From assembly GCA_001580565.1 (NCBI GenBank), contig LRBF01000226.1, forward strand, positions 1 to 64,000: a stretch of 64,000 nt of DNA, read 5' to 3'. The notes under the pieces were generated by a model that did no database searches, was not told where the DNA came from, and worked only from the letters and a program-made list of their open reading frames with translations. This DNA is from Caballeronia megalochromosomata. GTDB taxonomy: Bacteria > Pseudomonadota > Gammaproteobacteria > Burkholderiales > Burkholderiaceae. A program made the position numbers and the translations under genes. Positions 46,971-56,335 of this stretch are shown piece by piece. The number at the start of each line of letters is the position of its first letter. Position 1 is the stretch's first letter.

Positions 46971-47951
46971 TCAGTCGTCCACGGGGTCGTCGGTCCAGTC
47001 TTCGTCGCCGCCCTTCAGGATCTTGCCGATCGTGCCGCCCGAAAAGCCGCGCGCGGCGAGGAAACGCGCCTGCTTGGCCCGCTCGGCGGGCGTCTCGGGC
47101 GGCACGCCGTACTTCTTCTCCCATACGGCCTGGGCGCGCGCGGTTTCGGATTGCGCAAGTTTGTCGGCGGTTTCGCTGATGAGCGCATCGCCGACGGCAT
47201 GGCGCTTCAGCTCGTGGATGATCCTGCTGCCGCCCATGCGCGACGCCCGCCGATGCACGACGCTCTCGACAAAGCGCTCGTTCGACAGCCAGCCGTCGCG
47301 CTCGAGACTGTCGAGCAAGGATTCAAGCGAATCGGCTTCTTCGACGTACGGGCGCAGCTTGCGCGACAACTCCGCGCGGCTGTACTCGCGCCGCGAGAGA
47401 AAGGCGAGCGCGCGCCCCTTCAACGAGCGTTTCGGACGTTTGGGATTGTTCGCTTCGGCTACCGAAGTCTTTCGGGTCCGCTGACTGGAGCGGCTATAGA
47501 CCGTTTCGCCCGATTCCGCGCGCGCTTGCTCGGAAGGCGCGCATTGTTCGAAGGGCTCGAAAGGATCGGCGTCTTCGAATGGGTCCGTGAAGGGAATTGA
47601 GTCAGGCGCGGAAGGTTTGCCTGCAGGCCCGGCATGCGGTGTGGAATCGGCGGGACGTGCCACCGGCTGCCCGGTGGCCTGCTTCAGCAACGCGCGCGCT
47701 TGCTCCAGACGCGTGACGCGATCGTTCGCGTCGACAGTGCTTTCGCCGTCTTCGACAGGCCCCAAAACACGACGCGCCGACACGAATGTCTTCGCGTCGG
47801 CGCGTTCCTTGTTACTGCGCTTGAAGCCGCCGGACTTCGACGATGCACCACGCCGCTCGCTGCTTCGCTCGTAGCGATCGACGGATTCGGAATCATCGGC
47901 AGTTCCGTCATCCGCCGTGTCAGCCTTCGATCCGAACCGGCGTTTCTGCAT
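46971..47951 (-). CDS. recX: RecX regulatory protein with long N-terminal extension
   Basis: Inhibits and tunes RecA filaments. The RecX domain is the last roughly 150 residues: LKGRALAFLSRREYSRAELSRKL, SLLDSLERDGWLSNERFVES, RRASRMGGSRIIHELKRHAV, WEKKYGVPPETPAERAKQARFLAARGFSGGTIGKIL. The full product is 326 residues. Residues 1-170 form a hydrophilic, disordered-looking region with acidic and Ser/Lys patches (DSIPFTDPFEDADPFEPFEQ). The ATG at 47951 begins 21 bases after the recA stop, so the extended protein is the natural reading. No closer start near the RecX domain has an obvious ribosome site. Confidence 0.88.
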   Translation of the reverse strand: MQKRRFGSKADTADDGTADDSESVDRYERSSERRGASSKSGGFKRSNKERADAKTFVSARRVLGPVEDGESTVDANDRVTRLEQARALLKQATGQPVARPADSTPHAGPAGKPSAPDSIPFTDPFEDADPFEPFEQCAPSEQARAESGETVYSRSSQRTRKTSVAEANNPKRPKRSLKGRALAFLSRREYSRAELSRKLRPYVEEADSLESLLDSLERDGWLSNERFVESVVHRRASRMGGSRIIHELKRHAVGDALISETADKLAQSETARAQAVWEKKYGVPPETPAERAKQARFLAARGFSGGTIGKILKGGDEDWTDDPVDD

Positions 47952-47972
47952 CGTCCTTCGGGCCCGATAGGC

Positions 47973-49043
<1,071 letters not shown>

Positions 49044-49144
49044 GAATCGTCCTTTGCTATGATGAACGGCGTCTGAGGCAGTGTTCACGGGCTTTTTCGC
49101 TGCTCGATCGAGCATACGAAACCGCTCTTCCCACTCACGCAGAC

Positions 49145-49162
49145 ACTGTATAAAAAAACAGT
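49145..49162. promoter_or_regulatory. LexA/SOS box of recA
   Basis: ACTGTATAAAAAAACAGT matches CTGT-N8-ACAG exactly, extended by a symmetric A/T at each end. It lies about 100 bases upstream of the recA ATG and in the divergent region with the response regulator gene at 49298. Confidence 0.88.
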
Positions 49163-49297
49163 AGTTTTTGCAAGCCTGTATCGACGCGGCGCAGCTTTTT
49201 TTCCACGCCGCGCGAGACGCGCAAACACTACGAAACACCTGGAGACCGCCGCGCCGGGCGACACACGGTGCCGGCAATAAAAGGCGCACACGACGCG

Positions 49298-50044
49298 ATG
49301 CGAATCCTCATTGCCGAAGACGACAGCATACTCGCGGACGGGCTCGTCCGATCACTCCGCCAATCGGGATACGCCGTAGACCATGTGAAGCACGGCGTCG
49401 AGGCGGACACCGCCCTTTCCCTGCAGACGTTCGACCTGCTGATCCTCGATCTCGGCCTGCCGCTCATGCCCGGTCTCGAGGTGCTGCGCCGCCTGCGCGC
49501 GCGCAATTCGCAGATGCCCGTGCTGATCCTCACCGCCGCCGACAGCGTCGATGAACGCGTCAAGGGCCTCGACCTCGGCGCGGATGACTATATGGCCAAG
49601 CCCTTCGCGCTGAATGAGCTCGAAGCGCGCGTGCGTGCGCTCACCCGACGCGGCGCGGGCGGCGGCCCGACGGTCGTGAAGCACGGCTCGCTTTCCTTCG
49701 ATCAGGTCGGGCGGATTGCGACGATCGGCGATCAGGTCATCGATCTGTCCGCGCGCGAACTCGGCGTGCTCGAAGTGCTGTTGCAGAGAACCGGCCGGCT
49801 CGTGTCGAAGGAACAGCTCGTCAATCACCTGTGCGAATGGGGCGAGGAAGTCAGCAATAACGCGATCGAGGTCTACGTGCACCGGCTGAGAAAGAAGATC
49901 GAGCCGAGCGGCGCGAAGATCATCACCGTACGCGGTCTGGGTTACACGCTGGAGAAAGCGGGCGTCACGGCACCCAATACGAACGGCGCGAACGGCGTGA
50001 GCCCGCAACCGTCGGGCGTCGCCGCCGATCATCACTATAAGTAA
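49298..50044 (+). CDS. tctD: OmpR-family response regulator (TctD-like)
   Basis: A 248-residue regulator: receiver domain with Asp51 ([12 protein letters not shown]), Asp8-Asp9 and the lysine in YMAKPFALN, then a winged helix ([25 protein letters not shown]... [12 protein letters not shown]). A Gly/Asn/Pro-rich tail of about 25 residues is extra. The start [10 protein letters not shown] follows family convention. It is paired with a TctE-like kinase 5 bases downstream and followed by an organic-acid-type carrier gene, which fits control of carboxylate uptake. Confidence 0.9.
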   Translation: MRILIAEDDSILADGLVRSLRQSGYAVDHVKHGVEADTALSLQTFDLLILDLGLPLMPGLEVLRRLRARNSQMPVLILTAADSVDERVKGLDLGADDYMAKPFALNELEARVRALTRRGAGGGPTVVKHGSLSFDQVGRIATIGDQVIDLSARELGVLEVLLQRTGRLVSKEQLVNHLCEWGEEVSNNAIEVYVHRLRKKIEPSGAKIITVRGLGYTLEKAGVTAPNTNGANGVSPQPSGVAADHHYK

Positions 50045-50049
50045 CCTGC

Positions 50050-51642
50050 ATGGCGTCGTCCGCTTCCACCGAAACGCCCCAGTCGCGAGCGTCAAATAAC
50101 CACGCCGAAGCGGGCGCCGACGATTCCGACGCCCAGCGCGACGCGCGCTACGCCAACCCTTTCGCGCCGCCCGACGAACTCGAACCCGACAGCGAGACGC
50201 ATCCGCGCTCGCTCTTCGGCGAGATTCTCGACTGGATGCTCGCGCCGCTCCTGCTGCTCTGGCCGATGAGCATCGCCGTGACGTATCTCGTCGCGAAGTC
50301 GATCGCGAACGGGCCGTTCGACCGCGCGCTCGAAGCCGACGCCTACGTGATCGCGCGCCAGATTCAGCCGGTCAATGGTGTCGCCGAATTGCGCCTGCCC
50401 GACGCGACGCGCGATTTCCTGCGCGCCGATAACGTCGATAGCGTGTTTTTCCAGGTGCTCGGCACGCGCGGCGAACTGGTCGGCGGCGATCGCGACATGC
50501 CCCTGCCCCACGACGACGACCGTCCGCAGCCGGGCATCGTCGAATTTCGCGACGATGTGCTGCGCGGCAACGACATCCGCGTCGCGTACACGACGGTCGA
50601 TCTGCCCGGCCTCGCCCCCGGACGCGACCCGGACAGTACGCAGCCGGTGCTCGTGCAGGTGGCCGAGACGCTCGACAAGCGCAGCCAGCTCGCCAACGAC
50701 ATCATCAAGGGCGTGATCCTGCCGCAGTTCGTGATCCTGCCGCTTGCGATCATCCTCGTATGGTTCGGGCTGTCGCGCGGGCTCGCGCCGCTGCATGCGC
50801 TGCAGTCGAACATCCGCGCGCGCCGCCCCGACGATCTCTCGCCGCTCCAGGCGGGCAGCGCACCGCCGGAGATCGCGCCGCTCGTCGCATCGTTCAACGA
50901 CCTGCTCACGCGCCTCGAACAGAACATGGAGTTTCAGAAGCGCTTCATCGCCGATGCCGCGCATCAGATGAAGACGCCGCTCGCGGGCCTGCGCATGCAG
51001 GCGGAACTGGCGATGCGCCAGGACGTGTCGACGGAAGTGCAGCATTCGCTGGAACAGATCGCGATGAGTTCCGAGCACGCGGCGCGCCTCGTCACGCAAT
51101 TGCTCGCGCTCGCGCGCGCCGAGAATCGCGCGACGGGGCAGATATTCACGCCCATCGTGCTCACGGACCTGGCGCGGCTCGCCGTGCGCGACTGGGTGCA
51201 GGCTGCGCTCGCGAAACACATGGACCTCGGTTATGAGGAACCGCCGTTTCCGGTCGAAGTGGAAGGCAATGTCGTGATGTTGCGCGAGATGCTGTCGAAC
51301 CTGATCGACAACGCGATCCGCTATACGCCGGCGGGCGGGCGCATCACGGTGCGCGTGCGGACCGACGACAGCGATCTCGATCTCGTGCATCTCGAAGTGG
51401 AAGACACGGGCCTCGGCATTCCCGCCGCGGAGCGCGAGCGCGTGGTCGAGCGCTTCTATCGCATTCTCGGACGCGAGGGCGACGGCAGCGGACTCGGGCT
51501 TGCGATCGTCAAGGAGATCGCGACGATGCACGGCGGCGCGCTCGCCATCGAGGATCACGTGTACCAGGAGAGCCCGAGACTCGCCGGAACCCTTGTACGG
51601 GTCAGCCTCCAGCGGGTTTTTCCTGCCCGGGACAAACCCTGA
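50050..51642 (+). CDS. tctE: Sensor histidine kinase (TctE-like)
   Basis: A 530-residue membrane kinase. A Ser/Asp-rich cytoplasmic N-terminus of about 60 residues precedes a first membrane segment (LAPLLLLWPMSIAVTYLVA, residues 65-83). A 2CSK_N-type periplasmic domain follows, with a second segment at about 222-241 and a HAMP-like region. His305 lies in DAAHQMKTPLAGLRM. ATPase motifs are NLIDNAIRYTP, EDTGLGIP and GSGLGLAIVKEI. It resembles TctE, the tricarboxylate sensor. The ligand is unproven. The N-terminal extension is longer than usual. Confidence 0.9.
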   Translation: MASSASTETPQSRASNNHAEAGADDSDAQRDARYANPFAPPDELEPDSETHPRSLFGEILDWMLAPLLLLWPMSIAVTYLVAKSIANGPFDRALEADAYVIARQIQPVNGVAELRLPDATRDFLRADNVDSVFFQVLGTRGELVGGDRDMPLPHDDDRPQPGIVEFRDDVLRGNDIRVAYTTVDLPGLAPGRDPDSTQPVLVQVAETLDKRSQLANDIIKGVILPQFVILPLAIILVWFGLSRGLAPLHALQSNIRARRPDDLSPLQAGSAPPEIAPLVASFNDLLTRLEQNMEFQKRFIADAAHQMKTPLAGLRMQAELAMRQDVSTEVQHSLEQIAMSSEHAARLVTQLLALARAENRATGQIFTPIVLTDLARLAVRDWVQAALAKHMDLGYEEPPFPVEVEGNVVMLREMLSNLIDNAIRYTPAGGRITVRVRTDDSDLDLVHLEVEDTGLGIPAAERERVVERFYRILGREGDGSGLGLAIVKEIATMHGGALAIEDHVYQESPRLAGTLVRVSLQRVFPARDKP

Positions 51643-51873
51643 GCGTAAGCGTCGCGCGGCGGTTCTTTGCTCGCGAGAAGAACGAGGTTAGAAGAATTTA
51701 AACGATCGTTCGAATCACATGCGGGTCAGTTCCACGCAAATCTCCGTTGCACCCGCTTTGTTGCGCGTCATCCACCGCGTCAGAACGCCGTAAGTTTTCG
51801 TTCCAATAATCCTTGCACCGGAGCCGCTTAGTCGCGGACCGATGTATTCGAAAATCAAATCAGGAGACGATAC

Positions 51874-53532
51874 ATGGCTACGGTTGAGGGGCGCGTGTCA
51901 CACGCACCGATGACGGCGGAGGAGAAGAAAGTCATCTTCGCCTCGTCGCTCGGCACGGTGTTCGAATGGTATGACTTCTATCTGGCGGGCTCGCTCGCCG
52001 TCTATATCAGCAAGACGTTCTTCTCGGGCGTCAATCCGACGGCCGGCTTCATCTTCACCTTGCTGGGCTTCGCGGCGGGCTTCGCGGTGCGTCCGTTCGG
52101 CGCGATCGTGTTCGGGCGGCTCGGCGACATGGTCGGGCGCAAGTACACGTTCCTCGTGACCATCGTGATCATGGGTCTGTCGACGTTCCTGATCGGTTTC
52201 CTGCCGGGGTACGCGACGATCGGCATCGCGGCGCCGGTCATCTTCATCGCGATGCGCCTGCTGCAAGGTCTCGCGCTCGGCGGCGAGTACGGCGGCGCGG
52301 CGACGTATGTCGCGGAGCACGCGCCTTCGAACAAGCGCGGCGCGTGGACGGCGTGGATCCAGACCACGGCGACGCTCGGCCTCTTCATCTCGCTAATCGT
52401 GATTCTCACGGTACGCACGATCATGGGCGAAGAGCAGTTCGGCGCGTGGGGCTGGCGCATTCCGTTCCTCGTGTCGATCCTGCTGCTCGCCGTCTCCGTG
52501 TGGATTCGCATGAAGCTGCACGAATCGCCGGTGTTCGAGCGCATCAAGGCGGAGGGCAAGACCTCGAAGGCGCCGCTTACGGAAGCGTTCGGCGAATGGA
52601 AGAATCTCAAGATCGTGCTGCTCGCGCTCTTCGGTCTGACGGCGGGCCAGGCGGTCGTGTGGTACACGGGCCAATTCTATTCACTCTTCTTCCTGACGCA
52701 GACGCTGAAGGTCGATGGCACCAGCGCGAACATCATGGTCGCGGTGGCACTTCTGATCGGCACGCCGTTCTTCGTGTTCTTCGGTTCGTTGTCGGATCGC
52801 ATCGGACGCAAGCCGATCATCATGGCCGGCTGCCTGATCGCCGCATTGAGCTTCTTCCCGCTCTTCAAGGCGCTCGCGCACTACACGAACCCGACGCTCG
52901 AAGCCGCGACGCAGAAGTCGCCGATCGTCGTGATCGCCAATCCGGACGAGTGCTCGTTCCAGTTCAACCCGGTGGGCACGGCGAAGTTCACGAGCTCCTG
53001 CGATATCGCGAAGAGCGCGCTGTCGAAGGCGGGTCTGAACTATGAGAACGTGGCGGCGCCGGCGGGCACGCAGGCGCAGATCAAGGTCGGCGAGACCGTG
53101 GTGAACACGTACGATGGCAAAGCTGCCGACGCGAAGGCGCAAGGTGCGGCGTTCGACAAGACGCTCGCCGGCACGCTGAAGAGCGCGGGCTATCCGGCGA
53201 AGGCGGACCCGGCGCTGATCAACTGGCCGATGGCCATCGTGGTTCTGACGATCCTCGTGATCTTCGTGACGATGGTGTATGGCCCGATCGCGGCGATGCT
53301 GGTCGAGATGTTCCCGGCGCGGATCCGCTATACGTCGATGTCGCTGCCGTATCACATCGGCAATGGCTGGTTCGGCGGCTTTCTGCCGGCGACGGCGTTC
53401 GCGATCGTCGCGGCCAAGGGCGACATCTACTCCGGCCTGTGGTATCCGATCGTGATCGCGCTGGCGACGTTCGTGATCGGCATGCTGTTCGTGAAGGACA
53501 CGCACAAGTCGAATGTGTATCACGAGGATTGA
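51874..53532 (+). CDS. MHS-family MFS transporter with large periplasmic insert
   Basis: A 552-residue proton symporter of the metabolite:H+ symporter group (ProP/KgtP/ShiA-like). FEWYDFYLAGSLAVY in helix 1, FGRLGDMVGRKYTF in loop 2-3, RLLQGLALGGEYGGAATYV in helix 4, and FGSLSDRIGRKPIIMAG in loop 8-9 are diagnostic. Residues about 335-447 form a soluble insert with two cysteines (DECSFQ, SSCDIA) between late helices, which lengthens the protein by about 110 residues. It lies downstream of the TctDE-like system, so a di- or tricarboxylate substrate is the best guess. Confidence 0.9.
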   Translation: MATVEGRVSHAPMTAEEKKVIFASSLGTVFEWYDFYLAGSLAVYISKTFFSGVNPTAGFIFTLLGFAAGFAVRPFGAIVFGRLGDMVGRKYTFLVTIVIMGLSTFLIGFLPGYATIGIAAPVIFIAMRLLQGLALGGEYGGAATYVAEHAPSNKRGAWTAWIQTTATLGLFISLIVILTVRTIMGEEQFGAWGWRIPFLVSILLLAVSVWIRMKLHESPVFERIKAEGKTSKAPLTEAFGEWKNLKIVLLALFGLTAGQAVVWYTGQFYSLFFLTQTLKVDGTSANIMVAVALLIGTPFFVFFGSLSDRIGRKPIIMAGCLIAALSFFPLFKALAHYTNPTLEAATQKSPIVVIANPDECSFQFNPVGTAKFTSSCDIAKSALSKAGLNYENVAAPAGTQAQIKVGETVVNTYDGKAADAKAQGAAFDKTLAGTLKSAGYPAKADPALINWPMAIVVLTILVIFVTMVYGPIAAMLVEMFPARIRYTSMSLPYHIGNGWFGGFLPATAFAIVAAKGDIYSGLWYPIVIALATFVIGMLFVKDTHKSNVYHED

Positions 53533-53547
53533 TTGTGGCTTCGCCTG

Positions 53548-53584
53548 CCCTTCCACGCGGTTCTTAAGAAAATGCGTGGAAGGG
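53548..53584. other. 11-bp stem-loop after the MHS carrier gene
   Basis: CCCTTCCACGC pairs perfectly with GCGTGGAAGGG around a 15-base loop, between the carrier stop and the -35 of the tRNA promoter. No T run follows, so any termination would be factor-assisted. Confidence 0.5.
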
Positions 53585-53585
53585 G

Positions 53586-53614
53586 TTGACAGCCTCTGCG
53601 ACGCTCGCCATAAT
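53586..53614 (+). promoter_or_regulatory. Sigma-70 promoter of tRNA-Met
   Basis: TTGACA at 53586-53591 and CATAAT at 53609-53614 with a 17-base spacer. The tRNA begins 14 bases after the -10 element. Confidence 0.88.
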
Positions 53615-53627
53615 CTCGTCTTCTTTC

Positions 53628-53704
<77 letters not shown>

Positions 53705-53715
53705 GCTTCAAGAAA

Positions 53716-53748
53716 AAGCCGCTGTTCCAACAGGACAGCGGCTTTTTT
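53716..53748 (+). terminator. Intrinsic terminator of tRNA-Met
   Basis: Stem AAGCCGCTGT/ACAGCGGCTT with a nine-base loop, ending in a T run at 53743-53748, 12 bases after the tRNA. Confidence 0.88.
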
Positions 53749-53843
53749 GTATTCGGACGTCGGTGATGGTCCGGATCTCCGAGTCCGGGTGCTACGCGCC
53801 GCGCTTGGCGACCATTGATGATGGTCGCCATCTGCGCAAAGAA

Positions 53844-54182
53844 TCAGTCGCCATCCCGGTCGTCACGCTCACGCCATGCGTGCTCGCGCGCCTGTTCCTC
53901 GCGGTGGCGCCATTGGCGTTCACGCCACTCTCTGTGTTCGCGCCATTCACGTTGACGCCAGTCTTCGTCGCCATAAACTAACGTCGGCTGCGGACTGTAG
54001 ATAACTGGCGGCGGCGGTGGCGCGTACACCACCGGCGGTGGCGGCAGATACGCGGGCTCTGCCGAGTAATACGTCGGCGCTGGCACGTTCAACCCAATTC
54101 CTACGTCCACATGCGCAGAGGCCACCGTTGATACAGTGCCAACAGCCAGGGCCAGCGCTGCCATAGTCATCGTTTTCGTCAT
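53844..54182 (-). CDS. Exported Pro-rich / charged-repeat small protein
   Basis: A 112-residue predicted exported protein. The signal peptide MTKTMTMAALALAVGTVSTV ends at ASA. The mature part has a Tyr/Pro-rich stretch (YLPPPPVVYAPPPPP) and then an Arg/Glu/Trp tail with repeated WREHREWRERQWRHRE. It resembles small PXPV-type or YXWGR-like periplasmic proteins of Burkholderiales, whose function is unknown. It stands alone beyond the tRNA terminator, convergent with the tRNA. Confidence 0.75.
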   Translation of the reverse strand: MTKTMTMAALALAVGTVSTVASAHVDVGIGLNVPAPTYYSAEPAYLPPPPVVYAPPPPPVIYSPQPTLVYGDEDWRQREWREHREWRERQWRHREEQAREHAWRERDDRDGD

Positions 54183-54330
54183 ATCCAGCCTTTATCAGAA
54201 TTCATGGCGCCGACAATCGATTCGTTTGCCAGTCCCTGCATCTAACGTTTGGCTCTGCTGGCCGGCCTACGGCGCAGATGTGACATGAGTTACCAATTGT
54301 TCGCGTCGAAGTGGTGACGCCCGGGAGAAT

Positions 54331-54828
54331 TCAAACGTGATAGATGTCGATAACCTGGTGAATCAGGTCGTTCTTCAAGATCACCTTCTTGTCGAGGATT
54401 GAAAAGCCCGACGCACCGGACTTCAACGTGTAATACGAGGTTCCGAAGAAGTGGTCGAGCGTCTTGTACCTGTAGTTCATCGTGTGCCAGTTGAAACGAA
54501 CCTTCACTGTCTTTTCCGCACGCTCCACGATTTCTACATTCGCGATGTTATGGGTCGTTCGCGGTTCCGGACTGCTTGCACCAGAGCGTTCCGTATTGAG
54601 ACGGAAGACGCGGTCTTCGAGCCCAATACGGTTCGGATAATAGATAAGGGAGATGTGCTTCGACGGATCGTCCACGAGCGAATCGGAGTCATCCCAGCAG
54701 GGCATCCAGAAAACCGCTTCGGGGTCGTAGCAATCCACCCACTCGTCGAATTGCCGGTCGTCCAGCAGGCGTGCCTCGTGAAAGAGAAACGCGCAGATGT
54801 CGAGGTACAGATCTTCGAAGGTTGTCAT
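54331..54828 (-). CDS. antB: Aromatic-acid 1,2-dioxygenase, small (beta) subunit (AntB/BenB-like)
   Basis: A 165-residue beta subunit of a Rieske non-heme iron dioxygenase, with the NTF2-like fold that supports the alpha trimer. It begins with a helical stretch containing ICAFLFHEARLLDDRQFDEWVDCY, then FWMPCWDDSD, PRTTHNIANVEI and a C-terminal SILDKKVILKNDLIHQVIDIYHV. The start overlaps the alpha-subunit stop by four bases. No reductase gene follows within the 150 bases before the next gene, which is unrelated. The resemblance is to anthranilate, benzoate or halobenzoate dioxygenases; the substrate cannot be fixed. Confidence 0.85.
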   Translation of the reverse strand: MTTFEDLYLDICAFLFHEARLLDDRQFDEWVDCYDPEAVFWMPCWDDSDSLVDDPSKHISLIYYPNRIGLEDRVFRLNTERSGASSPEPRTTHNIANVEIVERAEKTVKVRFNWHTMNYRYKTLDHFFGTSYYTLKSGASGFSILDKKVILKNDLIHQVIDIYHV

Positions 54829-56219
54829 TCCAGTACCTCCACCGGCTTCACGTTGATGACTTTTTGTTCGGCAGCAAGATTGCGGAGCATCGTTTCAGAC
54901 CAATATCGATGCTGTTGCACGAAGAGACCCTCGTCTTCAATTCGAACTCCGCTCAGAATCGGCTTCAGGCCGATGCGTGCGGCGTTTTCATCCGCGCCAT
55001 TCACCCACCGGGGCGCGCCGCGGCTCAGGTCGTTCCACTGGGCGGCTGTCCCCTTGAAGCCGCTTTGACACGCACGAAATTCCTCGAGGTCATCAGGCGT
55101 TCCCATGCCGCTGACATTGAAGAAGTCTTCGTATTGGCGAATTCGCGTGTTGCGATCCTGTTCGCTCTCGTCGCGCGGCCCGAAGCAATAGATGGTGACT
55201 TCGGTCTTGTCCACCGAGATGGGACGGACGACGCGAATCTGCGTGGATACCTGGTCCATCACGTAGAGATTCGGGTAAATGCAGAGATTGCGAGTCTGAT
55301 TGACGATGGCGTCCGCCAGCTCTTCGCCGAGTCGCGCCTTTAGTTCTTCGCGGCGGCCGAAGACCGGACGAACCTCCGGATTGAGTAGCCGTGTCCACAA
55401 GAGCAGATGTCCATGCTCGAACGCGTAGAACCCGCCGACGCTTTTCGACCAGGCATTGGCGTCCACTGTCCGGATGTTATCGTCCGAGCGGTCGCGGCGA
55501 CCCACCGTCGCGACATAGTTCCAGTGAACCGCGCTGACGTGATATCCGTCGGCGCCATTCTCGATTTGCAGCTTCCAGTTTCCATCGTAGACATAGGAGG
55601 AGCTGCCGCGCAGCACTTCGAGTTCGCCGGGTGTCTGATCGACGATCTGGTCGAGTACGGCTTTGCTCCCGCCCAGGTGCTCTTCGATCGACACGGCGTT
55701 CGGGTTCATCGAGCCAAAGAGAAACCCCCGGTAATTGGCAAACGACGGGACGCGCGTCAGGTCATGCGAGCCGTCGACGTTGAACCCTTCCGGATAGTTG
55801 TCCGTCTGCCCGTCCTTTACCTTCAGAAGCTTTCCTGTGTTGCTGAAAGTCCAGCCGTGAAATGGACAGGTGAAGGTGCCCTTGTTGCCCTGCTTGCGAC
55901 GGCACAACTCGGCGCCGCGATGCGCGCATGCGTTGATGACGGCGCCTAGCTTTCCGGTCTTGTCTCGCGAGATGATGACGGGCTGACGGCCAATGCGGGA
56001 AACAAAATAGTCATTAGGATTGCGAACCTGACTTTCGTGGGCCAGGAAAACCCAGTTCTGTTCGAAGATGTACTTCATCTCGTATTCGAACAGCGCAGCG
56101 TCAGTGAAGATGTCGCGACGACACCGGAAATGACCGCTGGCACGATCGTCCTGCACGGACTCGGAAACCAACTGGCGCACCGCTTCCGCGCTGGCAGTCG
56201 TATCGAATGGGGTATTCAC
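54825..56219 (-). CDS. antA: Aromatic-acid 1,2-dioxygenase, large (alpha) subunit (AntA/BenA-like)
   Basis: Catalytic Rieske subunit, 464 residues from GTG at 56219. The [2Fe-2S] ligands are Cys98-x-His100 and Cys118-x2-His121 (ACAHRG, CPFHGW). The mononuclear-iron histidines are His227 and His232, with bridging Asp224, in ENGADGYHVSAVH. GAGGAG eight bases before this GTG decides the start. An ATG 11 codons upstream at 56252 has no ribosome site. It would convert anthranilate or a related benzoate to a catechol with AntB and a separate reductase. No reductase or ferredoxin gene is present here. It is downstream of an AraC regulator on the same strand. Confidence 0.88.
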   Translation of the reverse strand: MNTPFDTTASAEAVRQLVSESVQDDRASGHFRCRRDIFTDAALFEYEMKYIFEQNWVFLAHESQVRNPNDYFVSRIGRQPVIISRDKTGKLGAVINACAHRGAELCRRKQGNKGTFTCPFHGWTFSNTGKLLKVKDGQTDNYPEGFNVDGSHDLTRVPSFANYRGFLFGSMNPNAVSIEEHLGGSKAVLDQIVDQTPGELEVLRGSSSYVYDGNWKLQIENGADGYHVSAVHWNYVATVGRRDRSDDNIRTVDANAWSKSVGGFYAFEHGHLLLWTRLLNPEVRPVFGRREELKARLGEELADAIVNQTRNLCIYPNLYVMDQVSTQIRVVRPISVDKTEVTIYCFGPRDESEQDRNTRIRQYEDFFNVSGMGTPDDLEEFRACQSGFKGTAAQWNDLSRGAPRWVNGADENAARIGLKPILSGVRIEDEGLFVQQHRYWSETMLRNLAAEQKVINVKPVEVLE

Positions 56220-56335
56220 CGTTTGCTCCTCTTCGTGTTCTGGTTTTGCCATTTTCACGAAGGAGAAGCACCGGCAATATCCAGCCACTGCACACCTGCT
56301 ATCCATTCTGTGCAGGGCGCTGGCCGGAAGAAAAG

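Noticed and set aside
53763-53981. Plus-strand frame of 72 codons opposite the exported Pro-rich protein
   Set aside because: The opposite strand has a clear signal peptide and compositional repeats; this frame is its shadow.
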